From the NCBI GenBank assembly GCA_020634395.1, contig JACKBU010000027.1:1-64000 (forward strand): DNA of 64,000 nucleotides. The letters are read 5' to 3'. Position numbers and translations under genes: made by a program. This stretch comes from Ardenticatenaceae bacterium (GTDB lineage Bacteria > Chloroflexota > Anaerolineae > Promineifilales > Promineifilaceae). Every line of letters starts with the position of its first letter. Within the stretch, counting starts at the first letter, position 1. Positions 17,409 through 25,185 of this stretch are shown here, in pieces. The notes under the pieces were generated by a model. It had not been told where the DNA came from, searched no databases, and was given only the letters and a program-made list of their open reading frames with translations.

Positions 17409-18578
17409 ATGAACCAGCAGGCCGATGTGATCATTATAGGTGGCGGGATTCATGGGGCGAGTCTGGCATACCATTTGACGCGGATGGGGGTACGGCCGTT
17501 TATTCTCGAACGCCATTTCACCGCTTCCGGCGCAACCGGGCGGTCTAGCGGCCTGGTACGCATGCACTACGACCTGGAACCGGAGTCGCGGCTGGCCTGG
17601 GCGTCCTTTGCCTACTTCCGCAACTGGGCCGATGTGGTAGGCGGCGACTGCGGCTTTACGCGCACCGGCTTCTTGCAGTTTGTGGAACCGGCATACAGCG
17701 ACCAACTGCGCGCGAATGTCGCCATGCACCAGCAGATCGGCATCCCGTCGCTGCTGATAACCCCCGACGATGTGGCGCGCCTGGCGCCGTCGTTTGTGAC
17801 CGATGACTTTGAGGTGGCGGCCTATGAGCCGGAATCGGGTTATGCCGACCCATCGGCGACGGTGACCAGCTTTTTAGCGGCGGCGCGCCAGAGCGGAGCC
17901 ACGCTGGTGCAGGAGTGTGAGGTAACGGCCGTTCTCTCCACCGACAGCCGGGTAACCGGCGTGCGCACCAGCAAAGGCGATTTCCACGCCCCCATTGTCG
18001 TCAACGCGGCCGGTCCTTGGGCCAGGCGAGTGGGCGAGATGGTCGGGCTGGACGTGCCGGTGGATACCTGGCGCCACGATACGTTGTTCATTCGACGGCC
18101 AACGGCCGTTGGCCCCAGCCATCCCACGGTGATTGATATGGCCAATTCCATGTACTTTCGTCCCGAGACCGGCGGGCTGACACTGGTGGGTTTGGAAGAC
18201 AACAATCCCATCGGCCTCTCGCCCGACGGCGATGCCGAGCACGCCGCGCCCGACTTTGTCGATCGGGCGGTGGACCGGATTTGCCGCCGCATCCCGCAAA
18301 TGGAGGAAGGCTCGCTGCACAGCGCCCACAGCGGATTCGACGGCATCACGCCCGATCAGCGGGCAATTTTGGGGGCAGCAGGTCCGGAAGGCTTCTACCT
18401 CGCTTGCGGATTTAGCGGCACGGGCTTTAAGATTGGTCCGGCGGTGGGGGCGTGTATGGCGGAGTTGATCGTGAACGGCCGTGCTCAAACGGTAGACATC
18501 ACGCCTTTCAGCCTCGATCGTTTTTCGTCAGGGCAACTGCTAAAGGGTGATCACGCTTACGCTAACGTCTGGCACTGA
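17409..18578 (+). CDS. FAD-dependent amine/amino-acid oxidoreductase (DAO family)
   Basis: 389 residues. The N-terminal FAD motif VIIIGGGIHGASLAYHL and the nearby ASGATGRSSGLVRMHYD match the D-amino-acid oxidase/sarcosine oxidase/DadA superfamily. VVNAAGPWA (about 197-205) and the C-terminal GFYLACGFSGTGFKIGPAVG complete the flavin site. Its substrate is probably a secondary or D-amine, but this cannot be defined further. It starts 9 bp after the SPFH pair and probably shares that transcript, ending at the hairpin at 18590-18622. Confidence 0.85.
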   Translation: MNQQADVIIIGGGIHGASLAYHLTRMGVRPFILERHFTASGATGRSSGLVRMHYDLEPESRLAWASFAYFRNWADVVGGDCGFTRTGFLQFVEPAYSDQLRANVAMHQQIGIPSLLITPDDVARLAPSFVTDDFEVAAYEPESGYADPSATVTSFLAAARQSGATLVQECEVTAVLSTDSRVTGVRTSKGDFHAPIVVNAAGPWARRVGEMVGLDVPVDTWRHDTLFIRRPTAVGPSHPTVIDMANSMYFRPETGGLTLVGLEDNNPIGLSPDGDAEHAAPDFVDRAVDRICRRIPQMEEGSLHSAHSGFDGITPDQRAILGAAGPEGFYLACGFSGTGFKIGPAVGACMAELIVNGRAQTVDITPFSLDRFSSGQLLKGDHAYANVWH

Positions 18579-18589
18579 GAGAGGATGAT

Positions 18590-18622
18590 AGACCTGACAG
18601 GTTCTTAAAACCTGTCAGGTCT
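18590..18622. terminator. Dispersed palindrome acting as convergent terminator
   Basis: AGACCTGACAGGTT and AACCTGTCAGGTCT form a 14-bp perfect stem with a 5-nt loop between two convergent genes. The same stem with longer arms recurs at 34044-34081, so it is a repeat family as well as a terminator. Confidence 0.75.
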
Positions 18623-18635
18623 GTTTGAAAAAGAT

Positions 18636-20207
18636 TTACGCAGCGGCAAAAACTTGCTCTGCCCGTTCCCCGGCCATCATCAGGCCCAACTGCTCCACCG
18701 TTACCTCGTCGCTTCGGACGATGCCCATCACCTCGCCGCCGAACAACACCATGATACGATCGGACAGCGCCTTGACCTCATCAAGATCCTCGGAGATGAG
18801 CAGGGTGGCCAGACCTTCGGCACGCTGGTGCAAAAGCTGGTTGTGGATGTATTCCGTTGCGCCGATGTCTACACCGCGTGTGGGCTGAGCGGCGATGAGC
18901 ACGCGCGGCTCACGCGCCAGTTCGCGCGCCAGGATGAGTTTTTGAATGTTGCCGCCGGATAGGTTTTTAATAGGTGTCTCGCGGCTCGGCGTTTTAACGT
19001 TGAAGGATTCGATCAACTTCTGGGCATGTTGGGCAATTTGATTGAAGGCCAGAAAAATCCAGTTGCTATACGGCCGTCGCACATAATCCTGCAAAATGGC
19101 GTTCTCCTCGACGGAGAAATCCTTGATGCAGCCATCATGCATGCGCTCTTCGGGGATGTAAGAGAGACCGGATGTGAACATTTGCGCGGGGGTATAGTTG
19201 GTGACGTTTTGGCCTTCCAGCAAGATCTGCCCGTCGGCCACAAACTGCAAGCCGGCGATGGCTTCGGCCAACGGCCGTTGCCCATTGCCCGACACCCCGG
19301 CCACACCCAGAATCTCACCGCTTTTAACCTCGAAGCTCACGTTTTTTAATACTGGCTTGTCATCATCGTTGTTGGCGCTGATGTTGACAACTTCCAGGCG
19401 GGCATCGCCCACAGTCACTGGCGGGCGATGGCGTGTCAGCAGCACCTCGCGCCCTACCATCATGTTGGCCAGGTCCGCTTTTGTTACGTCGGCCGTGTTT
19501 ACAGTGCCAATCATCTTGCCGTCGCGCAGCACGCTTACCCGGTTAGTGAGGGCAAAGATTTCGTTTAGCTTATGCGAGATGAAAATCAGGGCGTGGCCAT
19601 CGGCGGCCATTTGCTTGAAGATGACAAAGATGTCGTCTACTTCTTGCGGCGTCAGCACGGCCGTTGGTTCGTCCAGCACCAGCAGCGCCGCCCCGCGGTA
19701 CAACGCCTTGACGATCTCCACCCGCTGTCTCTCTCCCACCGCCAGTTTGGATATTACTGCCTGGGGATCGACCTGCAGGCCGTACTTGTCTGCCAGCTCG
19801 CGGATACGGGCCGATACCACATCCAGGTCCAACCGAAGTCCGCGTGACGACTTCAGACCCAGGGCCACGTTTTCGGCCACGGTCACATTATCCACCAGCA
19901 TAAAATGTTGGTGGATCATGCCGATGCCGTGGTTGATGGAGTCGGTAGGGGAGTGGATCGTGATGGGACGGCCGTTTAACAAAATCTCCCCTTCTTCCGG
20001 TTGATACAGACCATACAGAATTTTCATCAGTGTGCTTTTGCCCGCGCCGTTTTCACCCAGCAGGGCATGAATTTCACCCGTCTTCACATCAAAGTTGACG
20101 TGATCGTTAGCCAACACACCGGGAAACTTCTTAACAATACCCCGCATCTCCAACGATTCAATTCTTGGCAAGCCGGAAGGAAGTAGATTGTTTTCTTGAG
20201 CCATCAC
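18636..20207 (-). CDS. Purine/nucleoside ABC transporter, double ATPase subunit (NupO/YufO-type)
   Basis: 523 residues with two ABC domains in tandem. The first has LLGENGAGKSTLMK, VGERQRVEIVKAL and LLVLDEPTAVLTPQE; the second has GVAGVSGNGQRPLAEAI, LSGGNIQKLILARELA and a degenerate Walker B. This double-ATPase layout is typical of the sugar/nucleoside importer class served by BMP-type binding proteins. It is the last gene of a four-gene minus-strand operon: permease, permease, binding protein, ATPase. A 79-bp gap with a hairpin repeat separates it from the binding protein. Confidence 0.92.
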   Translation of the reverse strand: MMAQENNLLPSGLPRIESLEMRGIVKKFPGVLANDHVNFDVKTGEIHALLGENGAGKSTLMKILYGLYQPEEGEILLNGRPITIHSPTDSINHGIGMIHQHFMLVDNVTVAENVALGLKSSRGLRLDLDVVSARIRELADKYGLQVDPQAVISKLAVGERQRVEIVKALYRGAALLVLDEPTAVLTPQEVDDIFVIFKQMAADGHALIFISHKLNEIFALTNRVSVLRDGKMIGTVNTADVTKADLANMMVGREVLLTRHRPPVTVGDARLEVVNISANNDDDKPVLKNVSFEVKSGEILGVAGVSGNGQRPLAEAIAGLQFVADGQILLEGQNVTNYTPAQMFTSGLSYIPEERMHDGCIKDFSVEENAILQDYVRRPYSNWIFLAFNQIAQHAQKLIESFNVKTPSRETPIKNLSGGNIQKLILARELAREPRVLIAAQPTRGVDIGATEYIHNQLLHQRAEGLATLLISEDLDEVKALSDRIMVLFGGEVMGIVRSDEVTVEQLGLMMAGERAEQVFAAA

Positions 20208-20221
20208 ACAAACCTGTAGGA

Positions 20222-20262
20222 AATTGTGAATTGTGAATGAAAATCATCCACAATTCACAATT
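20222..20262. repeat. Hairpin of GTGAATT-type heptamer repeat
   Basis: AATTGTGAATTGTG (20222-20235) pairs with CACAATTCACAATT (20249-20262). Each arm is two 7-bp units. The same words (CACAATTGACAATTC) recur at 40264-40300. It lies between binding protein and ATPase genes and may set differential expression inside the operon. Confidence 0.7.
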
Positions 20263-20285
20263 CTTACTTCATCGTTCAAAAATTA

Positions 20286-22394
20286 TCAGTTTCTGGGTTC
20301 AGGTACGATCTCAATGCTGCCATCGATGATGCCGGCTTCGGCCGCCTGGGCGGCAGCAACGGCATCTTCCGGCAGGCTGTCGCTGTAGATCATCGTCTGC
20401 CCACTGTTCTCCAGCGTTAGCTGGAAGACCTGATCACCGTAATTGCCAGACTGATTGGCTTGAATCATGGCCAACAAAGTCGGCCGCCAATCATACAGCA
20501 CGGTCGCTACCACAACGTCTGGAGCCAGCGGGCTTTGGTCCGCCTGCACACCCATCCAGGGCACACCTGCATCCTTGGCCACGCCAATCGCGCCTACTAC
20601 CTGCTGGGCCGAGCCTGTCAACACATCGGCACCAGCGGCGATCTGCGTATTGGCCGCTTCGGCGGCCAGAGCCGTATCACCAAACGAACCGGTAAAGGAG
20701 ACGTTCACCTGGGCGTCCGGGTTGGTGTCTCGCACGCCGGCTACAAAACCATCCACGTGTAGCTTGGCGTCACCGGCGTCCACCGGGCCAACCAGACCAA
20801 TAATGTTGGATTCGGTGATATTGGCGGCCAGCACACCCAGGACATAGCCGCCCTGCTCCAGGCGCGGATCGTAGGCAAAGACGTTGGTCACGCCTTCTTC
20901 CGCGCCGGTGTTGGTGCTGGTGCCCCAGGCAAAGCTGGTTTCCGGGAAGTCCGGGGCGATCTCGAAGAGCGAGGTGCCGTACTGGGCGCCGTGGGCCAGG
21001 ATCAGGTTATAACCGCTGTCGGCGTAATCGCGGATGGCCGCGGCCGCATCGGTGACGTTGAACATGTTTTCGGTGTAGGCGATTTCGATGACGTCTTCAC
21101 CGTAGTGGTCCTGAAGCTGCTTCAAGGAATCGTACATGGATTCGCTCCAGGCCAGATCCGTGATGGTGGACGGCATGACCAGGGCGATGCGCACCGGTTC
21201 GATGTCGGGGTATTCCATCATTGACTCTTCTTCCATGGCTGGTTCTTCTGCGGGGACGGCTTCTTCAGCGGCGGCCATCGCATCCAGCGAGCCGGCGACG
21301 ATTTGCGCGGAGGCGTCATTGGCGGCGGACACGGCCGTGTCATCCAACCCGTCCGCAAACTTCATCACCAGACCGCCGTTGGCCAGCGTCAGGGCGTAGG
21401 CTGTGCCGCCATATTCGCCTGCCTGGTGCTTTTTGATCATATCGGTCAGGACGCCGTCCCAATCATACAACTGCGAGGCTACCACAACGTCTGGCGCCAG
21501 CGAGCTTTGGTCAGACTGCGTCCCCATCCAGAGCACGCCCTGGTCTTTGGCAACGCCAATAGCGCCCACCACCTGCTGCGCCGAGCCGGTGAGGATATCG
21601 GCCCCGGCGGCGATGTGGGTGTTGGCCGCTTCCGCTGCCAGAGCAGTGTCGCCAAAGGAGCCGGTGTAGGAAACGTTGACCTGGATATCGGGGTTGGCGG
21701 ATTTCGCGCCGGCCACGAAGCCATCGATGTACAACTTGGCATCTCCGGCTTCCACCGGCCCCACCACACCGAGCACACCAGATTTGCTCAGGTTGGCCGC
21801 CAGCACACCATTGACAAAGCCGCCCTCTTCAGCGCGGGCTTCGTAAGCAAAGACATTTTCGATGCCTTGATCGGCACCGGTGTCAACGGCCGTGCCCCAG
21901 GCAAAGCTCGTCTCCGGGAAGTCTGGAGCCACTTCAAAGAGCGACGTGCCATAATGTGTGCCATGAGCGATCACTAGATTGTAGCCGCTGTCTGCGTAAT
22001 CACGGATGGCGGCGGCGGCGTCGGTCACGTTGAACATGTTCTCGGTGTAAGCGATTTCCACCACGTCCGGGCCGCCTGCCTGTTCCTGGATGCGCAGCAG
22101 CGAGTCATAAAGCGACTGGCTCCAGGCCAGGTCGGTGACCGTGCTGGGCATGACGATGGCAATGCGAATCGGCTCGATACCGGAGGTATCTGCCTCAGCG
22201 GAAATGTCGGCGACTGCTTCTTCCGTGGGGGCTTCGGCCGCAGCCTCTGTGGGCGCGGCGGCTTCGGTAGGGGCCTCTACGGCTTCGGTTGGCGCGGTTT
22301 CTTCCGTCGTTTCCGTTGCCGTACCGCCGCCGCAGGCCACCAGGGCCAGGGCCAGTACCAATGCCATTAACAACAACCATAGCTTTTTGTTCAT
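20286..22394 (-). CDS. Tandem-fused double BMP-family substrate-binding lipoprotein
   Basis: 702 residues, twice the family length. A lipoprotein signal (LVLALALVACGGG, Cys21) and an acidic Thr/Glu/Ala linker are followed by BMP domain 1 (about 75-385). A second Glu-rich linker and BMP domain 2 (about 397-700) come next. The domains are very similar: both contain AYTENMFNVTDAAAAIRDYA, PDFPETSFAWGT and LTGSAQQVVGAIGVAKD. BMP proteins bind purine nucleosides or related ligands outside the membrane. The fusion arose by in-frame duplication and gives one lipid anchor for two binding sites. RBS TAAGGAGAAGAAG. Confidence 0.93.
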   Translation of the reverse strand: MNKKLWLLLMALVLALALVACGGGTATETTEETAPTEAVEAPTEAAAPTEAAAEAPTEEAVADISAEADTSGIEPIRIAIVMPSTVTDLAWSQSLYDSLLRIQEQAGGPDVVEIAYTENMFNVTDAAAAIRDYADSGYNLVIAHGTHYGTSLFEVAPDFPETSFAWGTAVDTGADQGIENVFAYEARAEEGGFVNGVLAANLSKSGVLGVVGPVEAGDAKLYIDGFVAGAKSANPDIQVNVSYTGSFGDTALAAEAANTHIAAGADILTGSAQQVVGAIGVAKDQGVLWMGTQSDQSSLAPDVVVASQLYDWDGVLTDMIKKHQAGEYGGTAYALTLANGGLVMKFADGLDDTAVSAANDASAQIVAGSLDAMAAAEEAVPAEEPAMEEESMMEYPDIEPVRIALVMPSTITDLAWSESMYDSLKQLQDHYGEDVIEIAYTENMFNVTDAAAAIRDYADSGYNLILAHGAQYGTSLFEIAPDFPETSFAWGTSTNTGAEEGVTNVFAYDPRLEQGGYVLGVLAANITESNIIGLVGPVDAGDAKLHVDGFVAGVRDTNPDAQVNVSFTGSFGDTALAAEAANTQIAAGADVLTGSAQQVVGAIGVAKDAGVPWMGVQADQSPLAPDVVVATVLYDWRPTLLAMIQANQSGNYGDQVFQLTLENSGQTMIYSDSLPEDAVAAAQAAEAGIIDGSIEIVPEPRN

Positions 22395-22414
22395 CTTCTT
22401 CTCCTTAAATTTAA

Positions 22415-22479
22415 GTAGATAGTTGTTAGCAGGTAGTTGTTAGCGAAAAGACAAAGACTGTCAACTAACAACTATCTAC
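22415..22479. repeat. Hairpin of TAGTTGT-type heptamer repeat
   Basis: GTAGATAGTTGTTAG (22415-22429) pairs with CTAACAACTATCTAC (22465-22479), and an additional AGGTAGTTGTTAG copy lies between. The same words are present at 42344-42415. It separates the permease and binding-protein genes inside one operon. Confidence 0.72.
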
Positions 22480-22492
22480 TACCAACTGATAA

Positions 22493-23443
22493 TCAATTTT
22501 CGCCGCGCGAGAACGGCTTGGTGAGCGCCGCTGGCTGCAAGGAACGCCGGAAGGGAATGGCCAGAGCGACGATGGTGAGCAGGTAAGGCAGCATCACAGC
22601 CACGTCTGAGGGGATGGGCAGATCCAGAACCTGTACCCATAGCTGTAGAGCATTGATTGAACTGAATAACAGTGCCCCAGCCATTACGCCCAGCGGCGTC
22701 CAACTGCCAAAATAGACCAGGGCCACGGCGATAAAGCCAATACCGTTGGTCATGTTCTCCTGGAAGATGTTCAGCAAGGAAATGGACAGTGACGCCCCGG
22801 CAATGCCTGCCAGCATCGCTCCCAGGATAACTGAGGTATAACGCACGCCGGTCACGCTTACCCCCAGCGAATCGGCTGCTTCTGGATTTTGGCCCACCGA
22901 ACGGACTTTTAGGCCCCAGGTGGTTTTGTTGAGAACGTACGTAGCGATGGGCACCAGAGCAAACGCGCCGTAGGTGAGCAGGCTGTGATTGAAGAACACG
23001 TCTCCCAGCACCGGAATATCGGCCAGGCAAAAGCTGCTTGTGATGCAGAACTGCAGTTCACGGAAGCCCTGCACGCCTTCGACCGTTCCCAGCATCGTTT
23101 TGAAGAGCAGGCTGGAAATTCCCAGGCCAAACATGTACAGACCGATGCCGCTGATGCCTTGTTCGGCCTGGAATGTTATGCTGACGACGGCCATGAGAAG
23201 GCCCATCAGGCTGCCCGTCAGGGCCGCAGCTACCAGACCAATCCAGGGGTTGCCGGTCTGGAAAGTGGCGTAGAAGCCGAAGAATGCGCCCATGAGCATA
23301 ATGCCTTCGACGCCTAGATTGAGGACGCCGGAGCGTTGGGCAAACGTTTCGCCGATGGCGGCGTAGAGGTAGGGGGTGGCCAGACGGATCCCAGAGTGCA
23401 AAATGCCCAGAATGATGGCTAAAAGGGTCAGATTTTCGGTCAT
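22493..23443 (-). CDS. Purine/nucleoside ABC transporter permease (NupQ/YufQ-type)
   Basis: 316 residues with about nine hydrophobic segments. LNLGVEGIMLMGAFFGF (about 41-57) is the signature of the BPD_transp_2 permease family used by BMP-dependent importers. It overlaps the upstream permease by 4 bp (ATGA on the minus strand), so the pair is made together as the heterodimeric channel. The lipoprotein gene follows after 98 bp. Confidence 0.9.
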   Translation of the reverse strand: MTENLTLLAIILGILHSGIRLATPYLYAAIGETFAQRSGVLNLGVEGIMLMGAFFGFYATFQTGNPWIGLVAAALTGSLMGLLMAVVSITFQAEQGISGIGLYMFGLGISSLLFKTMLGTVEGVQGFRELQFCITSSFCLADIPVLGDVFFNHSLLTYGAFALVPIATYVLNKTTWGLKVRSVGQNPEAADSLGVSVTGVRYTSVILGAMLAGIAGASLSISLLNIFQENMTNGIGFIAVALVYFGSWTPLGVMAGALLFSSINALQLWVQVLDLPIPSDVAVMLPYLLTIVALAIPFRRSLQPAALTKPFSRGEN

Positions 23444-24699
23444 GCGCTCACCTCCGGTTTGGTGGTGGGAACGGCCGTTCCCTCTACATCTTCATCCTTT
23501 TCATCCTTGCCCTTGCTGGTGTCCACACGCCGGCTTTGCCGCTTACGAACCAGGTAATCGGTGCTGACGACGAAAAGTACCACCAGACCAAGAATGGCCG
23601 TAATGAGCACCTGCGGCACTTGCATGGCTCGCTGCATCTTGTCTCCGCCTACCAGCAGGCCACCGAACAAGATGGATGAAGGAATAATGCCCAGGGGGTG
23701 GAGTTTACCGAACAGCGCTGCCACGATACCCGAGAAACCATATCCGGCAGAAACGGCCGTTGGCTCAAACATGCGGTGGTGCAGCCCTAAGATCTCCACG
23801 GCCCCCGCCAGCCCGGCAAACGCGCCGCTCAACGTCATCGACAGGACCATGGTGCGCTTCACATTCATGCCCGCGTAGCGGGATGCGTGGCGATTCAAAC
23901 CCACGGCGCGGATGCGATAGCCGACGGTTGTGCGCCAGAGGAAAATGTAAACCAGCACAGCCATGACAATGGCAAACAGAAACCCGCTGTGCAGCCGCGT
24001 TGGCTCCACCAGCACGCCGTACAATTCGCCCAAAAAGCCTTGAATATTTAGGTCTTTGGCCGACTGCGTGAAGCCCAGCGATTGGGCAATGTCGGTGAAG
24101 CGGGGCATGTCGATGTCTTTTATCAGGCGGGCAGAGTGCGGAATGTTGGTTCCGGCGGCAACCTCGGCCGGGTCCATCATCGGACCGCGCAGCAGATAGT
24201 ACCCTATCTGAATGGCGATCTGGTTTAGCATGATGGTGCTGAGGATTTCATTCACACCCAACTGCGCTTTCAAGTAGCCAGGGATGGCCCCCCAAACGCC
24301 GCCCATCAACGTGCCGGCCAGCAGCCCGATGGTGATCACGATGACGCCCGGAACTTGTTCGCCGAGTTGTAATCCTACCCAGGTGGTTAGCAGGGAGCCC
24401 ATGATGATCTGGCCTTCGGCGCCGATGTTGATGACACCGCCACGAAAAGCGATGGCAATGCCCAGGCCCACCAGCAGCAGCGGGGTCGCTTTTACCAGTG
24501 TGTCGGCCAGGCCATTTTTGCTGCCAAAAGCACCGACGATCATCGCTTGATAGGCTTCCAGGGGGTTGACACCTTGAAGGAGGAGAATAACTGCGCCGAC
24601 GGCGAAAGCCGCCAGCACGGCGAAAACGGGCATCAGCGCATCAATGAGTCGATCAAAAAATTGACGATTCAGCTTCGATTTTTGCACACGCTGCCTCAT
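23440..24699 (-). CDS. Purine/nucleoside ABC transporter permease (NupP/YufP-type)
   Basis: 419 residues, with a long basic N-terminus, then about ten hydrophobic segments. NIGAEGQIIMGSLLTTWVG (about 92-110) is the family signature paired with the one in the second permease. The C-terminal tail is highly charged (RKRQSRRVDTSKGKDEKDEDV), an unusual extension of about 30 residues that is probably cytosolic. First gene of the transporter operon; a candidate minus-strand promoter is TTGCCT-18-TAATAC reading away from plus 24849-24820. Confidence 0.9.
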   Translation of the reverse strand: MRQRVQKSKLNRQFFDRLIDALMPVFAVLAAFAVGAVILLLQGVNPLEAYQAMIVGAFGSKNGLADTLVKATPLLLVGLGIAIAFRGGVINIGAEGQIIMGSLLTTWVGLQLGEQVPGVIVITIGLLAGTLMGGVWGAIPGYLKAQLGVNEILSTIMLNQIAIQIGYYLLRGPMMDPAEVAAGTNIPHSARLIKDIDMPRFTDIAQSLGFTQSAKDLNIQGFLGELYGVLVEPTRLHSGFLFAIVMAVLVYIFLWRTTVGYRIRAVGLNRHASRYAGMNVKRTMVLSMTLSGAFAGLAGAVEILGLHHRMFEPTAVSAGYGFSGIVAALFGKLHPLGIIPSSILFGGLLVGGDKMQRAMQVPQVLITAILGLVVLFVVSTDYLVRKRQSRRVDTSKGKDEKDEDVEGTAVPTTKPEVSA

Positions 24700-25185
24700 A
24701 GAGGTAACGCCGCTTGTTGCGATGGCGTTGTCCTCGGATCAGTTGATAAGGTGAGAAGACTTCTGAGGATTCATCGACTCACTTATCAGGGAACTTCGAC
24801 TCTTCTCTTCTTTCGCGCTGTATTATCCAGATAATTGGATGATAGGCAATTGTAAATATACGTGATTCCACCAAAGTTGCCGTGCGCTAAATGTCACAAA
24901 TGAGGGGTGACAAATGTGCTATTTATCGAAAAACGGCCGTTTTCCTCTTCCTTCTTTCGTTCCTTATGCTATTATTGAAAACACGGCAGGAAAACGGCCG
25001 TTTTGCACCTCGATAACATATCCGCTATTGATAGTCACGCCAGAAATTGTGGACTTGTTTTGGCTGGCGTACTTGGCGAGACGAATGGAAAAGGGTTAAC
25101 GCGCTCACGTTAACCGTTGAAACACTCCCCGTGCCATTCGGCTGTCAGCCACTACCTGGGGAACATGACGTCAATGGAGGACTCC
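24700..25185. promoter_or_regulatory. 486-bp divergent regulatory region between transporter operon and xanthine dehydrogenase
   Basis: No gene is seen here. It separates two purine-related transcription units, so a shared purine-responsive control is plausible. A minus-strand promoter candidate lies at 24820-24849. Two extended copies of the window-wide palindrome stand 61 bp apart: GAAAACGGCCGTTTTC at 24929-24944 and AAAACGGCCGTTTT at 24991-25004. Even outside coding sequence the octamer is thus conserved and elongated. No riboswitch fold (such as a purine aptamer) was recognised. Confidence 0.45.
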
